Source: Oehlia diaphana (Eukaryota; Glomeromycota; Glomeromycetes; Glomerales; Glomeraceae). Taken from it: a stretch of DNA of 64,000 nucleotides. Made by a program: the position numbers and the translations under genes. The notes below the pieces were generated by a model. It had not been told where the DNA came from. It saw only the letters and a list, made by a program, of their open reading frames with translations, and did no database searches. Within the stretch, counting starts at the first letter, position 1. The number at the start of each line of letters is the position of its first letter. The stretch covers positions 186,783 to 250,782 of the forward strand of contig QZLH01000002.1 in the NCBI GenBank assembly GCA_003833135.1, read 5' to 3'. Positions 12,294-24,484 of this stretch are shown piece by piece.

Positions 12294-14912
12294 TTAAAAA
12301 ATATCTCTTTCAATCATAGTTGCTGCAATAGGATGGTAAAATGACTTATTCTCAATAAAAGTTTTCTTCGCCAAGTCCGATCCTTTCTTGGTATTTTTCA
12401 ACATTCTAAGTAACATAAAAAAAAAAGAAATTTATAAGAAATATTAAAACAATATAATGTTTAGATTTTTTGCAGCTTACCTATAAATAGGTCTTACGTA
12501 TTTCGTTCTTCCTTGTTGAGTTACAAATTTAACAACATGAGGGAACATGGGTTCATACTCTGCTAATAAACAGACTTTTTGCCATCTATAACAAACTTCA
12601 ACATTACGAACAGTAGTGAAATTGTAAGCTTTATCCATTGCAGCAATTGATGAATGAGGAAAAGGTGGAAACTCCAATAATCGGTCTAAGAATGCCACTT
12701 TTCAAAAAAAAAAATCCTTTATATATTAGCTTTTTTCCTGTCATAAAAATTTTCCAATTACTTACTTAATACCTACTCTTTTGTAACGTGGTAAATTTCT
12801 CGATGTCTGCTGGTGAGAAATCCTTAAAATTTTCATTGTTTCTTGCCAAATTCCATCTAATTCACAAAACTTATTAATAATTAAATCAACCAATTTGAAA
12901 AAAAAAATTTAAGATAATCGAACCTTTCAGCCAATTTATTACATTCTTCTGAAAGCGTTTGATCAAATTCATTTTTTAATGGTGGCTTAAACAAATGAGA
13001 ATAAAATATTTATATCTTACTTATTTTATAACCAAAAAAAAATTATTTAATTAAAATTACCATTCCCGGAGAATGTAACCACCCATTCCAATCAATTTTA
13101 TCCAATGCATCCTTTTTTGCGGATCCAAAATTTTTTTCCATAAAAGAATATAAGAAATTTTTCCAATCATCTGTGATAATAGATTTACCAGCAAATTCTT
13201 CAATATGAGCTTTCATATAAGGTTCAAAAAATTCAGGACCACCAACTACTTGCTGAATATGGTACAAAAAATTAAATCCTTTTTCTATAATAATAAAAAT
13301 AAAATAATTATCATCGTAAACTGCAATTGTTAACTTTTCTCTTAACAAGAAGAAAATCTTACCATATGAAACACGAGAAAAAGCATCATCAGGATCTATT
13401 CCTTTCAATACAGGTTGTAATGCAGTAAGGGGATTGTCTTCACCAAAAAGATTAACATCCTCCTCTAATTCACTCAATCCAATAATCGAATGAAAATCAC
13501 TTTCTTTTTCACCATACAAACGACCAATAATTTTTCTTTCAAGAAACATGGTCCATCCTTCATTGAGCCAAAAATGTTCCTAAGTAATCAATTATTAATT
13601 GTTTATTTTAGTTCTTTTTTTTAAAAATTTGAATATCATCCTTATAAATTACCCAATTTGCAGCTGTTACAAGATTTCCTGTCCAACTATGAGCAACTTC
13701 ATGAGCAACTACATCAACGAGAGATCTATCACCGGCTATTAGCGCGGGAGTAATAAATGTCAAACAGGGATTTTCCATGCCACCGCTTTTGTATTAAAAA
13801 CAAATAAAATTAGAACGTAAAGAAATTTTAAAAGTTTCTTAAATATTAATAATATTATATAAAGGAAGACATGGGTTACCGAAGATGCATTAACTTACAA
13901 AGGAAATGAAGCGGGAAGGACCAACAGATCATACTTCTTCCATTCATAAGGAGTCAAAAGTTTTTCTCCTATAGCAATAAATTTTTCAGTATCTTCAAAT
14001 TCCCATGCAGCGTCTTGTACAACTTCTGGTTCGGACCACACAGTTGATCTAGGACCAATTTCTTTTCCCGCCAAATTTCCAACTGCCAAAGCAATTAAGT
14101 AAGAGGGAATTTTAACTTTTTGCTCGAATTTGTAAAGTTTGCTTTTGCCATCACTAATTTCCTCTTCCCCGATACTAATAGCACTCATCAGAGCTCTAAG
14201 AGGATGAGGAACTTGAATATTGGCACTGTAGGTTAATTTGAAACATGGTGTATCTTGACATGGCAAAAGAGATCGTGCATGAATCTAAAAAAAAAGTAAA
14301 AAAGTTTAATTTATAAAAAATGTAAATATTCTATATACTCATTATTAATTCTTACTTCTTGACATTGTGTAAAAAGATAAGGATGCTTCTTTCCAACGGT
14401 TTGACTGTAATATTTATTTTGGTAAGATCTAAGAGAGAAGGTTCGTAGTATTATTTCTGTTGAAATAATAAGTACATTACCTTGGTTCTAACCATTGAAT
14501 AGCAGTACCTTGTATCGTAGTGTTGTAGGATATTTCCAATTCGAACTTGGTTCCAGTAGCAAGAGGTTTTTCAAGCTCAATATGCAAGCCAGTCGCTCCA
14601 AAACAATCAATTTCATTATTAAGGTTAAACTTTATAAGATTATAAATAAAAAAAGTGAGTATAACAACATTCCCAAATAAAACGTACTAAAGCTACGCTT
14701 ACCTTTAGTTGTTTTCCGTCTTGTGAAACTGACTTAATAATGAGACTTTTTGTATCAAGAATGACTTTGTTAACATTATCAGCTATAGTAATTAATCTTA
14801 ACGTAACACTTCCATCAAGAATTTTATGATCAAAGTCAACTCTTAAATTTAATTCAATATGACTTGTTTGTATTTCGTTGATATTAGATAATGTGCTCGG
14901 ATCATAATACAT
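12294..14912 (-). CDS. LTA4H: M1 aminopeptidase / leukotriene A4 hydrolase homologue
   Basis: Zinc metallopeptidase of the LTA4H/yeast LAP2 branch of family M1. It is cytosolic, removes N-terminal residues from peptides, and in related enzymes also hydrolyses epoxides. About ten or more short exons can be joined by homology. The N-terminal beta domain starts at 14912 ([10 protein letters not shown]); an open stretch continues upstream without a better ATG. Then come LLPCQDTP, the exopeptidase motif GGMEN, the zinc site HEVAH with the third ligand in WLNEG exactly 18 residues later (an intron splits the motif at about 13582), and SYEKG with the catalytic Tyr. The C-terminal helical domain ends with [13 protein letters not shown] and a final ...IERDIF before the stop at 12294. 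Expected length is near 610-620 aa, as in the family. The position matching human Tyr378 is Phe ([12 protein letters not shown]). Confidence 0.92.
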
Positions 14913-15803
14913 TTTTTCTAACTGAACTACTGAAGTTTGTATCGGTTGTGGACACAATCATCAATCATAACTGTTTTATTTATAAAATCTTGAACAGATT
15001 GCCTCCTTTTCATTATTGAAAAATTTTTGTGAGAAAAGATATTTCTAATCTGAATTTTCATTTTCTTTTCTAATAACAGATTGCCGATCAATGCCTCCTG
15101 ACTACAGGGTCGTGAGTATTTTTTTTAACGAATTTGAAGATCTTAAATAATTTAGGATAAATCAATTTCAATATACGGAAATTACCCGTGAAATATGAGG
15201 GATTAAAATTTTTACTCTTAGAAAGGTTCAATTATATAATATGAATTAGCCTGCATTAATGAAATCACGGTATATATAACTCAGCAACTTTACTAAATTA
15301 ATCATAAAATGGGGTGTAAGCGTTCAGACATTATAGGAGTAATCGTATTAATCAGTTGTGATCCACGGATTCAGTTATTACGAATATCACCGGAACTTTA
15401 GATAAATTTATATGACATTTCAGTGAATATCCTATGAATATCCGGATGTTACTATCCGGATTAAATATTTAGATTTGATAACAGGTAGGATATTCGAATT
15501 CAAATCTTTGAACGGATGCCTTTCAGTGAATATCAACTGATAATCCGGATCTAAGTAAGCTCTACGCAATATATATACATAAACTTATAAATCAATGCAA
15601 TTTTCTATATAAATATATTAGATATATAATGAGAAGTCTAAAATTTATTTTTATGAATAAGGATAATAATTATATTTTATCAAAATTATATTATAAATTA
15701 AATAATATTATTTACAATTGTACAAAGATATTTACAGTAATTAATTATTTATGTAGAAATCTATTTTAAATTATAATTATGAATTAAATATTATTCCCCT
15801 CCT
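14913..15803. promoter_or_regulatory. Upstream region of the aminopeptidase gene
   Basis: This is the 5' region of the minus-strand aminopeptidase and the 3' flank of the GPCR-like gene. It contains a cluster of ATCCGGAT-like palindromic motifs at about 15420-15560 (ATATCCGGATGTT, CTATCCGGATT, AATCCGGATCT). No promoter element could be defined. Confidence 0.4.
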
Positions 15804-17114
15804 TTAAACGATCACCTCAATTTCCTCAATTATTGTATCTTGATCATCGTTTGTTATATCTACAGGTGATTTTTCTTCCGGAATCGTTAATAGTGTGATA
15901 GGTAATATATTATTTGATCTAGTAACTTGTTGCATTTGTTGCATTTGTTGCGCTTGTTGCATTTGTTGCATGGTATTTGATGATGAATTATATTCTCTAA
16001 AAGATGCAGTAAGTGATGGAGGTCTTGCAAATAAGAAGCTATCATCTCTACAATATGAGTTGGATTTAAAAGTGAGCTTTTCAGGATTGCCATAATAAAT
16101 ACAAGGCAATAAGATTGTAGGCGAATCACTTTTTGCGAAGATCAGGAATAAAATTATACCACTATAATAAATATATAAAAGGAAAAAAATCATGTTAATT
16201 ACAAGTAATAGTGTAACGACATACAAATATTATTAAACTTATCGTACTTACATAAATGGTTGAGCGAAATCTTCAATCTCTATTCCATTTTCCGGATTTT
16301 TTATTATATATTGAAAAACAATCCTTGATATTAAAGAGACTCCAAGAAAAATTGTATACATAATACTACATATGAACAAACGTATTGAATGTCCTAGTCT
16401 TAATGCTGTCCATCGATTTCTTTTCATAGAAAATTGTTGCCAACGCTTCCATAATAACGTACTAAAGTAAACTATAATTATAAAAGAAAGAAAAAAAAAA
16501 AATAATACAATATTAAATATTTATGATTATTTAATATGATAAAAAAAAAAAAAAAAAAAATTCTTACAAGTAAAAATTAAAGTGATGAAGAATATTGGAA
16601 GCATTATTATTAAATATGTTATACGTTGTAAATTAGAATTTCGAGGTTTACAATATAATGGTGTGACCCGGATACCAAAATTTTCACTTGTGTAAGCATC
16701 AGCAAATGAAAATGTGTTAAAACAAATTGTAAAACACCAATTAATAATTGAAAAAGTCCAAAAATATTTTCTTTCTATTTTTATGTTTCGATTTTCAATT
16801 GCGTGCCAAATATAAAATCCTAATATAATAGGAAATATATGTAAAGGATAAAAAAAGAATAAATATATTATTTGTTGTATTAAACATAAAATTCGCGTAT
16901 CAAATGCTTTATTAATTATATCATCTCCATATTTTATAATGTTAGGTAAAAATCCTATAGTATATGCCCACGCTGTTATAAATAATTGTAATTGAGTATA
17001 TTTCGTGAAATGATTAGATGATATACATAATTTAATGATAAGATACGTTAATAATAATAAACTTAATATATTTAAAGATATAAATACGATGTCAACGGGT
17101 GAATATTTTAACAT
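15804..17114 (-). CDS. Seven-transmembrane GPCR-like receptor
   Basis: Three exons on the minus strand: 17114-16568, 16471-16252 and 16161-15804. Donors are GTAAGA and GTAAGT, acceptors are TAG, and both junctions keep the frame, giving about 374 aa. Seven hydrophobic segments are visible: five in exon 1 (starting near FISLNILSLLLLTYLIIKLC), the sixth in exon 2 (LFICSIMYTIFLGVSLI), and the seventh across the last junction (QPFIGIILFLIFAK). The loop before helix 6 is basic (KRWQQFSMKRNRW), as in G-protein-coupling loops. The cytoplasmic tail has a Met-Gln repeat (MQQMQQAQQMQQMQQ) and an acidic end. The best reading is a fungal receptor of the cAMP-receptor/Git3-like type, but the subfamily and ligand cannot be given. 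Confidence 0.7.
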
Positions 17115-19037
17115 TTTTTTTATTATTATTTCCTAATATAGTTAGATCGTTTGTTAACAAAGATATATAAAAAAAGAATGACTCCAAAGAAAAGAGCAGA
17201 AATCCCAAAATATTTACATTAAAGTGTCGCTCTTTTCTTTTTGTAAAATTAATATCTTTACGTTTTTTTTTAATGTGAGACGATTAATACTAGATTTTTT
17301 TTAATATCTCAATAAAATGAATAAATTGTTGAATATTTATACTTTTTTTTTACTTTTTCTAAATATTTGACTTTTGTATCATAAATTATCCATAGAAGGA
17401 AATACTTTCTCCATATTATTATTAAATGACCTATTTTTCCCGAACCCCTTATCATGTTTCTCATATTTTTTTTGATGACGTTAAATAGATAAAAATAAAA
17501 ATAAATTAAATCGGAATATTATTTCCGATTTATCGGATATTAGAGTTTAACCATTAAATGAAAAAAATTCTTAACTTCTTTGGAAATTAATTAAATTCGA
17601 GTGATACTGAGTAACATTATGATGGTTTTCCTTTTTTGTATGTTGTTCTAGAATAAATTGAAATTCTCAGAACCTCGGAAGTCTCCCGCCACAATTACAA
17701 ATAGTTACACAATTAATAATTTTGTAGTTTGATGGCAAATTATGCTTATTTTTTTATTATTTAACAAATAAAAAAAAATTATACGCCAAGCCTTTTTTAT
17801 TTGTAAATAAATTTATTATATCTTTTTTTTTTTTTTTATTATTATTAATAATAATTTTTTATTTTATAGAATATTCTCCTAAATTTTGACTGCGGTCTTT
17901 TTGTTCTTGTCATCAAAAAATGGAATGATCCGTTTTTTTTTCCCACTTCATAAAGAAACCTTTTTCGGTTTTGTTGAAAGACAAAACCGAAAAAGATCAA
18001 AAGATAGTCAGATGATTCGGATCACATTTCTCTAAATCTTTGAATTAATTAATATTTTCCAATCTTAACTTTATATGTATAATTAATGACACTCTTTTGT
18101 GCTATTTTTGGATATAAAGTATTAATTTAAGTTCCGAATTTCTAAATTTTTATCATAGTAATATTAATTAAATGATTCGAGATGAAACATATTATTAATA
18201 TTATAATTTATTTTAAATCCGATATTTCCATCATATAGTTTTACCATACTCATACATTCATTCATTAAATAATTAATATATTGCATATTTGCATCGAAAA
18301 TTTAAGAATAATCATTTGATCTATCAATATTTCTTATAATTTATAAGTAATCATTTATTATTCTGACAAATATAATTATATAAAAAAATTTTTAAAATGT
18401 TAAAATATTTTTTTTTTAACTGAAATTTGAATCATACATTTGCGAGATTTAAAAATAAATTTTAAAGGGGTCCTGATTGTGCACGTACAAAGATTAACTC
18501 CTATGTGGCACATGACCGATCTTTGATAGTGGCTTATTATTATTTGATCTACATTAATTCTGATAACATTACAATGTTTAGACTGTTTAGATGTTTACAT
18601 CTAAATATAACTTTACTTGCCCAAAATTATTGGTTCTAACCCGCCTTTTATACTAAAATATATAGAATGATTTTGTTTAATAAATATTTATATAACTTTC
18701 TTTTCTTATTAATTTTTGAATGGATGGTAAAACAGTGTAAAAACACTGTCAAGTACATGATTTTCGTATTAATAATATTAGTATAATAGTTTATTATTTG
18801 CAAATGAAAATATATATTGTTGTTATATTTGGTTGTTAATCTATATTTTCGGTAATTTTAAATTGCCATTTCATTAACTAAAACATTTGGAAAATGGGCA
18901 ATAATTACTTTTTTTACTTATTCAAATAATAACATATCAATTACATCATCAATTTTAATAAAATTAATCAATTAAATTAGTACATATTTAAAAATAATAA
19001 AATATTAATAGTACACATCTTGGCTTTTTTTTTCCGC
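17115..19037. other. Intergenic with hairpins
   Basis: No gene is supported. It lies between the receptor start and the TRAPPC11 stop. It contains a 12-bp inverted repeat (17186-17197 with 17229-17240), a perfect 14-bp hairpin (17961-17994, listed separately) and a 7-bp stem near 18733-18750 (ACAGTGT/ACACTGT). A conserved-looking segment at about 18470-18540 was tested by eye for a tRNA cloverleaf and does not form one. Confidence 0.5.
17961..17994. repeat. Perfect 14-bp hairpin
   Basis: TTTTTCGGTTTTGT and its exact reverse complement are separated by a 6-base loop (TGAAAG). It is downstream of no called gene on the plus strand. It could be a MITE core or a structured RNA; the function is unknown. 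Confidence 0.6.
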
Positions 19038-22000
19038 TTATATTTCTATTTTAGGTTTAACAAATATGACAAAATAATCATCCTCATCCACTTCTTTATA
19101 TCCAGGTGCAATAATTTTTATATTTTCTTCATCTCCTTCAAACTCTCCTCTTCTCTCCATATTTACTTTTGGTAACTTCATTTTCCCTCCAACCAAGGGA
19201 AAACAATTCACTTTAAAGCAATGTTCTCCCATACCTGGTACAATAAAATGTGTTTGTTTATATCCTGAAAAAACGAATGAATCATTCACCTCTATGTTCA
19301 CATGTATTTTCTTCTCAGATGATGTCCAGTTTATTATTTTATATACAAGAGTAAATAATTGTCCTACTATTGGATTTGGTGGAATTCTAATATATGCTGA
19401 GATTTCTGCTTTTTTTCTTATTAATTGTGGCACAACTACTGTTGATTCTGTACAAGGAATTTTAGTGTCTTTAACTACGGATGATTGTTGGTTTCTTTTC
19501 CATTGTATTACCAGTAATCCTATATCTATGTCTAACTTTTTGATGTCCATTAAGGTCAATTCTAATAAATAATTTACATTATATACATTTCCTTGTTTCC
19601 AAACTTATTTAAATATAATAATATCAGTAAACATTTTAATGTTAATTATAAATAAATACCAATATCTTCAATATACAAACCTTGCCCTTGAAAATCATTC
19701 TCTATTTCAATAGACGATGCTGTTATTTCCATTCGAGCCTGTGCATTGGCTTGACCCAACTAAAAAAAAAAATTTATTTATATTTTAATAAAGAAATAAC
19801 AATAAAAAAACCATAAAGATAATAATAAATTCGTTAATTTTTACCAAATTTAAATCAATATCAGATACTAAAATTTCACATGGACTTGTGGTGGTAATCT
19901 TTGCAACTAAAAAATATTTCTCAACTCTTTCCATATAATTTTCCGACTTTCTTTCAAAAATACTTTCACTTTGTTGTGATGTATTAAAAGAAAAACTGAA
20001 TGGTGCAATAAAATGTATTCTAAAATCTTCCTTCTTTTCAATCCAGCCTCTTGCAGGATATGGTGTAGATGGCACTGAACTAGTTGACGAATAATAAACT
20101 GTTAAATGAAGTGTTCGTGGCAAATTGGATTTTTTTCCAAGAACATAAACTATCTTCACTACAGATTCTCCCGCTGGTATTATTCCTATATCAATATCCT
20201 TTAAATTATTGGTCACATTTGCTGTAATTGTAGGATCTAAAGTAATAAAATCTTCCGAATCTACAGGATTTGATTGTGCATCTGTAACAATTTCCGCATT
20301 CAAAAATGTTTTAACTTCTTCATGCTCCAAATTTACTACGGTAAGTTCTATCGGATAATATTCATCCAATAGTGCAGGGGCCGAATGTTTAGCTTGTATA
20401 TCTAACCTGGCTAATTTTTGAGTAACTCTAATTATAAACAAATTATATTAGTAAAAATAATTGCCGTTAAAACATTTTAACGAATATTTTAATTACTTGA
20501 TAGAAGTACGTTCCCCTGTTCCATTTAATACCGTATAAGTAGGCTTAGTAACTAATAAATCAAAATAAAATTGAATTTTAATAAAGAATCTTTGTTAAAT
20601 AGAAACATATTATAATATTAGTTTATAACCATAGCAATATACCTTCATCTTTGGAATCAATATTACCAATCAGCCATTTACGTTTAGAATGTTCTTCCCG
20701 TGCGTTCTTCAAATTAAAATGAAGTTCAACCTTCCATTGTTCCGTCAAAAATCCAAGAGAAACAGCTTGAAGCTATAAATACAGAATTTTTAAATACTTA
20801 TTAACTATAAACAATTTGATAATGGATAATTCACGAATTTACCTGCAAATCGCCACTTTCCTTTGGCTCAATCGATCCTTCAAATACTTTAGTAATACCT
20901 TTACTAAAATTCAAATCAACATCCTTAACCCATACTAACTCTCCTTCAATATCCTCTTGCAAGCAATTTTTGCAATCGATCCATTCTAGCTTTGTATTAT
21001 CTTTTTCAATTTTATTATCACGGAGGTAATGATTAAAGTATGAATCGTTATATGAAAAGCGGAGGAAAGTGAACCGTAAAGGAATAGGAGGAGATTCGGC
21101 TTGAGTTGAAAACGCAATTTGAAACAAAGTTTCAGCCCCAATAAATGTTGTATCATCTTTAAATTGCACACGACATGTTACTGATTATTAAAAACATTCG
21201 TCAAGATAAAATATTCTAGTAATAATAAAAGACTGTATAAAAAAGGATACAGAAAGAATTTATTTCATCCATATCAATCATAATTTGCCTTAGCTCGGGT
21301 AAAGTGATCTATATATTTTATATAGGATTAATATAATATATCTTAGAAAATATTAATAAATTTAGTATATTATTATTATCACGTACTTTAAAGAGTATAT
21401 CTGTAAGTTCGTTATGAATTTCGATTCGTTGTTGGTTTGATATGGAAAATTCTAAATGAATATATAAATCATCAAATCATATCACTTATTTTTTTTTTAA
21501 AAAGAAACAAAACTCATTTTAATAATAAATAGACTTACGATCTGACAATAATTCGATTAAATATTCCACAACTTTCTCCCAAGTACCAAGATCCTTAGCA
21601 CACACTAAAGACCATCTCAATATTGACTCTAGAATTGTATGCCAATGTTCTTTACGATATGTTTTGGCAATTCTTTCAAAAAATCTATAAAAAAAAGAAA
21701 ATTTTAAATGTTATAAATACTTTCTCTTGACAATAATGATAAACCTTCGTTACTTAAGTAATCACTAATATACTTTAGAGCCGTTTCATATTTTCCAGCA
21801 TCTAAATAAGTGTTAGCAATTTCAGAGGCTAAATACAACGTCATACGACCAGTCTTTTGTGCCTTAAATTGCTCATAACTCTTAGTATACAATTCAATTG
21901 TCAACGTTGAATGATCTATACTTTGTTCTGCATCCAAAATATCTTGTGGTGGAAGGATAAAATTATCAACTCCTTCTTTTTTCATATACTATATATAAAA

Positions 22001-24217
22001 AAAAATGATTAATATCAATAAACTTGAATAACTCTTATGGGGAGAATCGTTAAATACCTTTTCTAAATTTAAAAAATGTTTTCTCCTTAAGGAGTTATAC
22101 TTTGCTGCCATGAAATAATAAAATCCCGGATGTTGAAGAACCATCGTTGGATTAATTCCAGAGCCTGTATTGGGATTACTTGACATACTTGATATACTTG
22201 ACATACTAGACATACTAAATCTAAAATCTGATGAAGTAGTATTATGAGAAATTTTTGCCGGATCTGGAATAGTAAAACCAGTCCTAATAGCAATTTCTAA
22301 AATGTCAGCAAATATGCGATACTGTTTGGACAACCACGCCCAATATTCAAATGTATCTTCACCAATACCCCGCGTATTAGATATATCCTTAAAAGTTGAC
22401 ACGTGTTTATTCAGTTGAGCCAGTGCTGCCGAAGGGGAATCAACATAAAGGTTCAGTTTACATAACTAAGTAGCATAATATAAAATTTGAACAATTTGGT
22501 AATATAATAAATAATGTAAGTTTATGAAAAAAAAAACTATACAAACTTTTAGACTAATAGTATCAGCAAGAATCCTAGCCTCAACCCAACGTTTACTTCG
22601 AGTGGGCAATCCAGTTGCACCTGGTGTGATGGAAGACTGAGGCGCGAAAAGATCTATAATAAGATTATAAGCTGATTCGTAGTATCTGTATATAAATAAA
22701 AAGTATTAGTCATAAAAAAATAATCCTTTCTTTAAAAAAAAAAATTTGAAAACATTACCTGATAGCTGCTTCCATATCTTGTCTAAACTCGGCAAAAGTT
22801 GCTAATTTATAATCATATCGAATCATCCACCCTTGAATACCAAGCGGTTGTGGGCTCATTGAAGGTTTTTCAGTGAGTGGAGGTCGCATAAAATTACCAC
22901 TAGGAGAAGGTAACCTGGATCGCTTCCTCTTTACGCGTTTCCCATGTTCACGATAATAATTTAATCCGTATTCATAAAGAGATTTTTGCAGGCTTTAAAT
23001 TGTCAGATATTTTCAGTATTTGGTTTGCGTAAGGATTTAGATAGTTTATAAATTCAGTTACATACTTTGTCACGAAATCTTGAAAATCTCCGTACTGAGA
23101 TGAAGGTAACACGAAAAATGCATGCCTTCCATCTAATCCACTTACTTTTCGGATATTTGCTAATCGCTCATCCATCGCTTGATCTTTTAAAAACATTCGC
23201 TCATCCATTGTCTTATCTTTTAAATAATTCATAGTTAATTTGCATTGAACTCTGATCTCATAAAAATATTATTAAATAACATTTATACATGCCAATATTT
23301 TGCGTTTTAAGTAATATTACGGCTGAAAATTTAATTCCTCTCTCAAGTAAAGATTTTCTATAAAATTATTTACAAATCAGTCGAAATTCAAAAAAGTATT
23401 ATATAAAAAAAATAATAAATCGATATTTTTATAAAACCTCCTTTCATTTATCTCCATTGCCAAAATATAATCTTTCTCTTTATCCATTGATTCTGGTGTA
23501 CCTTCTTGTGTTGAAGAAATTTCTTCCTTTTCTTGTATAGAATCAGGTGAAGTATGATGCCACAAGTCATAAAAGCCTACTACAACACTTGGTAGAATTT
23601 CTCGATGTTTTCTTACCCATATAGGAGGAATTAAACCATCAGGATGAACAGGCGATCCTGATGTCAATGGTGAAATAGCTGAATGTGCAATTGGCATATT
23701 TAGATGATGAGTTTGTGCTGGAGGTCTCATCGTTGGTTTTCGAGGGGGGAATTGATGATTCTACATAAGCATGCAAAGTATATATAGTTAATAATAAAAT
23801 AAAATACAAATATATATTGATTATATGAAATCGAATCGATTTGGTTCTCAATTTAAATTAAGCTACCATTAAATTATAAGTTTAATGAAAATATTTTCAT
23901 TAATGAAATCAACATACCTTATCAACAGCAACTACGTGAAAAACTGCACTTGCATTTTTTCCGGGTCCCCAAATACCTACTTGACTTTTTGCTGTTAAAA
24001 GAGACAGTAAAGTTCTTGATAACTGTTGTTTTGTGGAAATAGGTATTGAAGCTGCACTTAGTGAACTTCTTCGCGATTGAGATTTAGAACCGGGAGGATT
24101 TTGTATAGAACCAGTTGTAGAAGTAGGCTGTTCTACCAAATCTCTCGCTGTTCCTAAACCAATTACAGCCATTAAAGGAACATGGTGAAAAATAAATTCG
24201 GGAGGATAGCTATCCAT
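19038..24217 (-). CDS. TRAPPC11: TRAPPC11 homologue (foie gras + gryzun domains)
   Basis: Subunit of the TRAPPIII vesicle-tethering complex, acting in ER-Golgi traffic and autophagy. It has roughly 15 exons on the minus strand. Exon 1 (24217-23918) opens with MDSYPPEFIFHHVPLMAVIG, the typical family start. The next exons carry FPPRKP and LIPPIWVRKH, then VSGLDGRHAFFVLPSS. The foie gras domain follows (QGWMIRYDYKLATFAEFRQD near 22.8 kb), with the TPR-like part (LYLASEIANTYLDAGKYETA). The C-terminal gryzun beta domains end in FSGYKQTHFIVPGMG and FPLVGGKMKLPKV, before the stop at 19038. An intron at 23065-22993 joins ...DFQDFVT to LQKSLYEYGLNYYREH in frame; the unspliced frame stops. Estimated length is 1,200-1,300 aa, slightly longer than animal TRAPPC11. 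A Ser/Met-rich run (SMSSMSSISSMSS) interrupts the helical part. Confidence 0.88.
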
Positions 24218-24484
24218 AATTAATCTAAGTGATTTTGTAAAGCCAACCGAGTAATTTTATCAAACTTAATTATGTAATCCAAGACCATAACACAAGATCT
24301 TAGATCGTACCACATAAATTTTTGTTTGTCGCATGAGATTATGTAACTTTTATTTCTAGAAAAATAGCGCGAAAATTAAATGAAACAAAAATATTTACGA
24401 ATTAGAACTTCATTTCCCATTTTTTTTTAAAAAAAATACTATTTAATATATAAAATGAACGACACTAATTCTTATAAAATGTAA

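Noticed and set aside
18470..18540. Possible tRNA gene
   Set aside because: No TPsiC-arm consensus and no acceptor-stem pairing could be made.
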